DNA of 64,000 nucleotides, from NCBI RefSeq assembly GCF_963576675.1, contig NC_088914.1:14363001-14427000 (forward strand). Reading direction: 5' to 3'. Position 1 is the stretch's first letter. The number at the start of each line of letters is the position of its first letter. The notes under the pieces are model-generated. The model did not search any database and had not been told where the DNA came from. It saw only the letters and a list, made by a program, of their open reading frames with translations. The DNA comes from Euphorbia lathyris. Its lineage: Eukaryota; Streptophyta; Magnoliopsida; Malpighiales; Euphorbiaceae. The translations under genes and the position numbers were made by a program. Below are positions 56,651 to 64,000 of this stretch, piece by piece.

Positions 56651-59550
56651 CTACTTTCTTTTCTTCAGATTGAATTGTGCTCCATGCACAGCTTGATATA
56701 GTCCTTTGCCTTTATCTTTGCTCCCTGATGCACCACCTGCAAGCTGAGTTCCTTCTGGATTCTTCTCCCCCGTTTTGCCATCATCGGGTTTGTAGAGAAA
56801 GGTTTCTTTTCGAGCAGCAGTGGAGAGAATATGTGAGTAGCGCTGGAGCCGGTCGGTACTTTCTCTCAGACCATCTATGACAGGTATACTGTCATCTTGA
56901 ATTGACCAAGAAATTCTTAGAGAACTACTCAGCATGCTCAGAATGCACTCATGGGACTTGCTGATCCAAGTGACAAAGTTGGTAAGCGGTGCGTAGGCTT
57001 GATGGTACATCTTCAACATCCCTTGATCAAAGAAAACGCGTTGAGTGTTGTTTATGCGCATAGCTTCGAGAATGGATTGGGAAAGACTCAGCAGCTTATC
57101 GTTGGGATCCACATTCATCTGTGCTTTGTTGATATTGAGTAGACTGACTGCTTCACTTAGTTGCTCAACCGTACACTGAGAAGTGGAAGAAACTAACTCA
57201 CGGGTGCTCGTAAGATCCACAGTCATCTTTTCAAAGCAGGCTTGTAACTCAACAGAGGTGGCATACTCAGGATTGCCAGTTGCGCTTGATTTGGTCAGTT
57301 CGGCAGTTAACTTAGCAAAATAGTCTTGAAGCTCAGTGGAAGTTGCATACCCTGGATTAACTTCCGATAGTTGTTGGATTTTGCCTTCAAGCGTGTTTAG
57401 ATGATTTACCATATTGAGCACCAAGTCAGTCAGCTTTGCTACTTGGTCTTGTCTGGGTTGCTGGCTTTGAACAGATGTCATTACACTTACAAGATCCTTG
57501 AGTCCTCTTATTTCATTGAGAAGCTGAGTGATTCCAGACACTTGGGATGACTCAGTATGAGATGATCTAGTGGCATCAGCTTGAGGAGGGTTCAAATCTT
57601 GAAGCAAGGACTGAGCCGAGGCAATGATTCATCGTCCTGACTCAGTAGCATCCAAGTATGAGAATTGAGCAGCATTGGCCTCAGAGGCTGGAATTGAGCT
57701 TAGTGGTGGTGGAGTTGGCTGTTTGCCAGATTGATCACCAGGATTGGTGATGGGACTTTGATGTGGATTGGCTTCAGGAGCTGATTCATCAACATGGTGT
57801 GTTGGAGGTGGAGTTTGGTTAGTCATGTTGACCTGCTCAACTTGAGGGGGTGATATTGAAGCAGGATTTGTTCCATCTTGAGCAGCTGGATTTGGATCTT
57901 CAACGGTTTTGGCTTTTTCCTCGTTTTGAGTAACAGAGGCTTGTTTTTCTTTTGATGGAGACTCAGGATCATTGGCAAAGTACTTGAACTGTAGCTCAGA
58001 CAGGTTAGTAAATGGTTCCTGAAGAGAAGAGTCTGCAAGGAGGTCAAGAGCTGGAGCCTTACGGGCTTTCTTTTTGAGCCGCTTGAACCTTGTTTCTTTA
58101 GGAGGAGATGGGTCAGCATGAATAACCTCCTCATCAGTATCAACTGTCTCTTCTTCCACAGTTGGATGCTCATGTTGCTCAACATGATCCTCAACAGCAT
58201 CATTTTCTTCTTCCTCAATTCTCTTCTCAGCATCATCCTGAGATTTCTCAACATCAGCAGGTTCTTCCTGCTCAGTATGGACTTCTTCCTCAATAAGAGT
58301 TTCATTCTCAGCTTCCCTTTCTTGTTCAGCATGTTCTTCAGTTTCATTATTCTCCTCTCTCTCTCAGCATCTTTGGCTGGCTCAGCATTGGTTTGTTCTT
58401 GGTCAATCCCATGACCTGTGGACTGTACAACCCAATCTAGGGGACCAGCTTCAACTGTCTTTAAGGTGTGAACCTTCTTCCTTTTCAGCAAAGGGGTTTC
58501 GTTACTTTCCTCAGCTTCGTACTCAGGCTCTTCTGGCCTCTTTCTTTTCTCTGCCGACACAGCTTTTTCTTTAGACATCCGCCTTACCTTCTTTGGGACA
58601 GTATTGATGTCTTTTGAACATGTTTCAATGGCCTTTCTCTTCTCCTTCTTCTTCTCAGGCTCAGCTGACTTAGGTTCTTCAACCTGTTCAGTATCAACAT
58701 CTTCTTCCTCTTCATCTTCAACCTCTTCAAATCCTTTTAATGGCTGATTGTATAATAATCCTTCCAGCAAAGTAGCTGAAATTTCATTTCCCCAGCTTTC
58801 AGTCTCATTGATTGTCTCAATTTTCTGGTCCTCGATGATCTTGGTAATCAGAGAACCCAGCCTAAGCTTCTTTCCACCACGTTGAAGAGCCCTAACTAAA
58901 AAAACAGGTAGATTAAGTGGAGTGTAGGTCAACATGTGCCAAATGAAGCACTGTTCAAAATTGGAGGCAGAGGAGATTGAGCTCAGTTTAGGGAAGATAA
59001 AGTTGGTCAGTATGAAGTGAGCCATCTTCTGTTCTTGCCTCATACAGGTGCTGGGTATTTCACCTTTATGATTCTTGGGTTTACAGAACCCCTTCATCTT
59101 CTCAAGCATTTCCTTCGACACCTTTTCTTTTGTGGTCCTAAACTCTGTTCCTTCTTCTGGTAAGTTTAGCAGAGTAGCTAGATAGGCAGGGGTTATGGTG
59201 ATTTTCTGACCTTTGACCGTAGTCTCCAAATAGTCAGCATCGTCTTCATCGATGAACATATTGGAATAAAATTCTCTGACCAGCCTAGGGTAGGTTTTTC
59301 CGGTGAGTGAGAAGAGACCGGTCCATTTGTTCTTCTCGATCCAGTCACAGAACGGTTTCTCAAAAGTGATGAATCCTGGAGAAAACCATCTGCATTTTAG
59401 AACCTCCAAATTGTTGACCTTCTTGTGGACTTTGATCAAATTCCTTTCTATTTGCTTCGAAGAACTAGCAGGGTCAGCTTGAGTGGGTTTGTCGGAGGTT
59501 TGTCCAATCTGAGTGGTGACGTTAGGGATTTCGTTTTTACCGGAAGCCAT
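56651..59550 (-). pseudogene. Outer Sirevirus extra (env-like) ORF
   Basis: The better preserved of the two copies, about 966 residues if lesions are ignored. It starts ATG 59550 (MASGKNEIPNV). Residues ~30-240 are globular (CRWFSPGFITFEKPFCDWI, RLVREFYSN, SNFEQCFIWHMLTYTPLNL), resembling the plant transposon-protein domain PF20167. Residues ~260-560 are an acidic/basic low-complexity linker with nuclear-signal-like clusters (EKKKEKRKA, LLKRKKVH). The C-terminal third is predicted helical with heptad-like leucines. No signal peptide or membrane anchor is visible. Lesions: a slip in a CT/GA dinucleotide run near 58355-58365 shifts the frame, and a TGA near 57629 replaces an Arg codon. Role in the element is unknown. 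Confidence 0.85.
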
Positions 59551-60182
59551 TGTTACAGATGAAGGTTTTGAGTTTTAGGGAGAGAGAAGGGTTCGATTAC
59601 AGAAGATCGTAAGCGTAAAGAGTAATGAGTGGGGATCCTTCCATTATTTATATAGATTTACGGCGGCCCTATTCATTTAACTAGTTGTTTTACCCAGGGA
59701 CGTTCAACTGACAGAGATTCTGTCATTTATGACATCTTCGGCGCATGGGATTTGCCATTAATGTGAGTCTTTCCAAGGTGCCAGTAGTTACACGTGTAGG
59801 CATTTATTTTATGCGAGTGGGTTTCTACTTGATTTTGCTAGAGTTCGAAGCATTCGCGATGTTGAGTACCTAGTTTTTGTGAACATGATTTTTCTATCTC
59901 TAAATAACTCAACATACGTTAATCACTCAGCATGTACATCTACTCAGCATAAGGTGATTACTCAATATGTTTATCTACTCAGCACAGGATATTTACTCAA
60001 CATTTGTATCTACTCAGTATAATCACTCAATGTATATGTCAACTCAGCATAGGGTGATCATTTCAAGCTTGGTGAGTAGAAGTTTCTTATTGTTAATTTA
60101 CTCAGCATGTCATTTGCATAATCATTCAAATTTCCACTCAACATGGCAATCACTCAACATTCAATTTTTCATATAGGTTTAT
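59551..60182 (-). promoter_or_regulatory. Outer pol-to-env-like spacer: ACTCAGCAT array, TATA box and leader
   Basis: About 59880-60160 holds some thirteen ACTCAGCAT / ACTCAACAT words at 15-25 bp intervals. On the minus strand CTATATAAATAATGG (59655-59641) lies about 100 bp upstream of the env-like ATG, followed by a pyrimidine-rich leader (CTTCTCTCTCCCTAAAACTC). A CACGTG (G-box core) lies near 59792. The counterpart in the inner element is 26086-26628. Confidence 0.55.
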
Positions 60183-63100
60183 TTAGAGTGGATTTGACAT
60201 ACCGATGGCTTCCCTTAGTATATTGAATTGTTCTCGTGCCAAGGGCTTAGTGAAGATATCTGCAAGCTGTTCATTTGTTGGCACATAGGTCAGCTTGATC
60301 TCATCTTTTAGTACGTGATATCTGATGAAGTGATGTCTTATGCTAACATGCTTCATCCTGCTGTGTTGGACTGGATTCTTAGATAGATCAATGGCACTCT
60401 TGTTGTCACATCTGATCTCTATTGTCTCTGTTCTTACTCCAAAATCCTCAAGCTGTTGCTTTATCCATAGGACTTGAGCTACACAGCTTCCAACAGCAAC
60501 GTACTCAGCTTCGGTTGTTGACAGAGCAACTGATGACTGCTTCTTGCTGAACCAAGATACTAGACAGCTTCCAAGGAAATGACATCCACCTGAAGTACTT
60601 TTGCGTTCTAGCTTATCCCGTCCATAGTCAACATCAGTGTATCCTATGAGTGTGAAGTCATTTGAAGTTGGATACCATAAACCTGCATCAACTGAGCTCT
60701 GCAAATATCTAAAAATTCTTTTTACAGCTGTTAGATGAGATTCTCTGGGGTCAGCTTGATATCTCGCACAATAACATACTGAGTACTGTATATCAAGTCT
60801 ACTAGCTATGAGATAAAGTAATGAACCTATCGTACCTCGATAGAGCTTACTATCTACTGACTTACTCTTCTCATCTTTGCATAGGACAGTATCAGTACCC
60901 ACGGGGGTTGATATGGGTTTGCAATCCACCATACTGAATTTCTTTAACATTTCTTTGGTGTATTTGGACTGACTTATAAAGATGTCATTCTTACCCTGCT
61001 TAATTTGAAGTCCAAGGAAGAAGTTGAGTTCACCCATCATGGACATTTCAAACTCAGTTTGCATCTGTTGGCTAAATTCTTTGCACAAAGATTCGTCAGT
61101 AGCACTAAATATTATATCATCTACATATATCTGTGCAAGTAGGGTATGTTTACCCTTTTTCTTAATAAACAAGGTTGTGTCAGCTTTTCCTCTAACGTAG
61201 TTCCTGGTCAGCAGGAAATTGGTCAACCTCTTATACCAAGCTCTTGGAGCTTGTTTTAGGCCGTACATGGCCTTTTTGAGTTTATAAACATGGTTCGGAT
61301 ATTTTGGATCTTCGAACCCAGGAGGTTGATTAACATATACCTCTTCGTTTATAAAGACATTAAGAAATGCACTTTTTACATCCATTTGGTATAGTTTGAA
61401 ATTCATAAAACTAGCATAGACACACAATATACGTATAGCTTCTAGCCTAGCAACTGGTGCAAACGTTTCTCCATAGTCTATACCCTCTTGCTGACTGTAC
61501 CCTTGAGCTACAAGTCGAGCTTTGTTTCTAATTACATTTCCATGCTCATTTAGTTTATTTCTAAAGACCCATTTGGTTCCTATGGGTTTTTGATTCCTAG
61601 GTCTAGGTACTAGATCCTATACCTCATTTCTGGTGAATTGGTCAAGTTCTTCTTGCATGGCATTGATCCAATATTCATCCTGTTCAGCATCAGCAAAGTT
61701 CTTGGGCTCATGTACTGAAACAAATGCCACGTTGCTGAGGAACTTTCTAAGCTGATCTCTTGTCATCACCTTGTTGTCCGCATCATCAAGAATGGCTTTT
61801 TCTGAGTGTCCTCCTGGAATCTTTATTTCCTTAGGCAATGTTGAGTTGCTTGGGAGAGGTGTTTCTACAATCTCTACAGGGACAGATTGGTCAGCAAAGG
61901 TAATTTCAGTTTCGATTTTACCTTTGGTCAGCTCTTGTGCTGATGGCTCAGCACCTCCAATTAGGTCAGTATGAGCTGAGTTTGGCTCATCCTCCATGGG
62001 TTGAGTTGTCTTACCTGCAGGGTCAGTTTCATCGAAATCTACATGGACTGACTCTTCTACAACTTGAGTTCTTTTATTATAAACTCTATATGCTTTGTTG
62101 TTTGTTGAGTACCCCATAAAGATTGCTTCGTCAGCTTTGGCATCAAACTTTTCCAGATTATCCTTAGTATTGAGTATAAAACATTTACACCCAAAGGCAC
62201 GAAAGTATCCAATATTGGGCTTTCGTCCTTTCCAAAGTTCATAAGGAGTTTTCTTTAATATAGGTCTTACCAAGGCCCTATTCAATATATAACATGCCGT
62301 ATTGACGGCTTCTCCCCAAAAATACTTTAGAAGCCTATTTTCACTCAGCATTGTCCTAGCAATTTCTACTATTGTCCTATTCTTCCTTTCAACAACTCCA
62401 TTCTGTTGAGGAGTTCTAGGGGCAGAGAAATTGTGGTCAATACCATTAGTTTCACAGAATTCATCAAACATTTGGTTTTTGCATTCTCCACCATTATCAC
62501 TTCTAATGTGAGCTACTCTTAGGTCTTTGTCATTTTCAAGCTTTTTGACTAATGCAGTGAACATCTCAAATGTTTCATCTTTGCTACTCAGCAAGATGAT
62601 CCAAGTGTACCGAGAGAAATCATCTACAATGACTAAGGAAAATTTCTTACCTCCCAAGCTGAGTGGCTGGATAAGTCCGAAAAGATCCAAGTGTAGTAAT
62701 TCTAATGGTCTCTTGGTTGAGACAATATTTTTACTATGAAATGACTTTTTGGTTTGTTTGCCTTGCTGACAAGCTTTACACAATTGATATTTTTCAAATT
62801 TTAACTTGGGTAGTCCCTCAACTAATTGCTTTCTAGCTAATTTGGCAAGAAGGTCCATGCTGACATGCCCAAGTCTTCTATGCCATAGCCAGGAGTTATC
62901 CTCTTTAGACACTAAGCATATATTTTTGGAAAACTGTTTTTCTAGATTTATCATGTATACGTTTTCTACACGAGGGACAGTTAAAATTAATTCATTTGTA
63001 TTTTCCTCGAGTATTTGACACTTAGTATCATCAAATACAACCTTTCTGCCACTTTTGCAGAGCTGAGCTACACTCAGCAGATTGTATTTGAGACCGTTAA

Positions 63101-63308
63101 CTAAGGAGACAGACTCAATATTTGGGTTACCTCCGATAGTACCTAAGTCGACTATCTTACCCTTCTTATTGTCTCCAAAGCTTACACTTCCACCTCGTTT
63201 AAGCTCTAGTGTGATGAACTGTGTTTCATCACCTGTCATGTGCCTTGAGCATGCGCTGTCTATATACCAAAGTTTTGATTTCTCCACGCATATCAAGCTA
63301 ACCTGCAT
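60183..63308 (-). pseudogene. pol: Outer Sirevirus pol: protease, integrase, RT, RNase H, one nonsense codon
   Basis: Same domain order as the inner copy: IDSACSRHMTG protease site, [17 protein letters not shown] pre-integrase, integrase core ([16 protein letters not shown]), RT with YVDD at 61127-61116, RNase H, and a C-terminus ending AIGMSNPL. The frame is open from 63308 to 60183 except for one TAG near 61617-61619, where the inner copy has the Trp codon of NEVWDLVP. It lacks the inner copy's frameshift, so the two copies decayed independently. Confidence 0.95.
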
Positions 63309-63314
63309 TTTAAA

Positions 63315-64000
63315 CTATTCATCTTTAGGTACCCAATTCTTTTTGGGTCCTTTCTTGTTAGTATAAACAGGTGCAAAGTCGTACTTCAATTTGTGACGAC
63401 ATACTTTTATGGAGTGGCCTTTCTTACCATAAAAGTCACAATGAATTACCCTTTGAGGGTTATACTGAGTGCGGTCAGCATTGTTGTGCTGAGCATGCCA
63501 ACATACCTTAGTGGTATGTCCTTTTCTTCCGCAGAAGTCGCATTGGACAATCCGCTTGTTGAACCAACACACATCTTTTGTGTGTCCCCTTTTTCCACAA
63601 CATTCACACTGGGTGAACTGTTTATGCTGACTAGTACTTGCATACTCAGCATTGGATTTTGAGCCTTTTGCTTGACTCTGTAGGGTTGTAACATCCTTTC
63701 TGAGTTTCTTTAACTCAGTTTGGACCTCCGTGACAAACTTATGTATGATTTGCATGTTGGTATGTAAATCAGAGTTGTCCTGGAGGAGATATCGGAGGTC
63801 ACTCAGCTTGACCTCTTCAATCTCGTCACATCGCCTGTTGAGTGATTTGATTTTTTTGTTACACTTCTTAGTTAGTGTATATAAATCACTCAGGGCATTT
63901 ATCATTTTGTTTCTAAGCATAAGTAGGGATGTTACCTCATTGTTTTGTTCCTCCTGGCCAGTTTCATCAGAGAGGACAGCTTACTCATGATTGATATGGT
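63315..64000 (-). pseudogene. gag: Outer Sirevirus gag, C-terminal part (runs off the window)
   Basis: Open from about 63980 to the TAG at 63317-63315. It contains the coiled-coil-like region (RRCDEIEEVKLSDLRYLLQD) and three CCHC motifs: CECCGKRGHTKDVC, CDFCGRKGHTTKVC and CDFYGKKGHSIKVC, the last with Cys replaced by Tyr. A TAA in the same frame at 63983-63981 may be another lesion. TAG is followed by TTTAAA and the pol ATG, exactly as in the inner copy. The N-terminal gag domain and 5' LTR lie beyond 64000. Confidence 0.85.

Overview
The window is nuclear DNA of a flowering plant, most likely a eudicot: it is AT-rich, its genes carry GT-AG introns, and it is full of plant LTR retrotransposons and MITEs. 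Two host genes lie in the first 16.5 kb. Positions 55-3398 (+) hold a four-exon family-1 pectate lyase of 404 residues. Positions 12326-16495 (-) hold a nine-exon gene for the epsilon subunit of the cytosolic chaperonin CCT/TRiC, 535 residues. Introns and intergenic DNA contain short TIR elements (Tourist/PIF-Harbinger type with TAA duplications), a longer TIR MITE, relics of an old LTR element, and small tandem duplications.

From 19362 to the right edge is a three-level nest of retrotransposons. The outermost is a Ty1/copia element of Sirevirus type on the minus strand. Its 3' LTR is split (19362-19728 and 55136-56206), followed by an extra env-like ORF (59550-56651), pol (63308-60183) and part of gag (running off at 64000). 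A related plus-strand Sirevirus (19729-55130) sits inside that LTR, flanked by the 5-bp duplication CAGTC. It has 1.46-1.47 kb LTRs, an initiator-Met tRNA primer site, gag, pol and the same kind of extra ORF. Its extra ORF is in turn split by a third insertion (29159-52813, duplication CGCGT).

The third insertion is the most unusual part. It is a minus-strand, non-autonomous LTR element with an Asp-tRNA-type primer site and no gag-pol, arranged as LTR-(internal-LTR)x5. Six LTRs of about 1.6 kb alternate with five internal regions of about 2.8 kb, giving a nearly identical 4.4-kb tandem array of 23.7 kb. Each internal region has one intact 171-codon ORF, translated identically in all five copies.

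The two Sireviruses share features that look functional. There is a single in-frame TAG between gag and pol. Gag has four CCHC zinc-knuckle positions. The pol-to-env gap has a dense array of CTGAGT/ACTCAG words, then a TATA box about 100 bp upstream of the extra ORF's start and a pyrimidine-rich leader, as if that ORF were its own transcription unit. Both copies are inactivated, mostly by C-to-T/G-to-A changes plus small indels. All homology calls come from reading the sequence; no database search was run.
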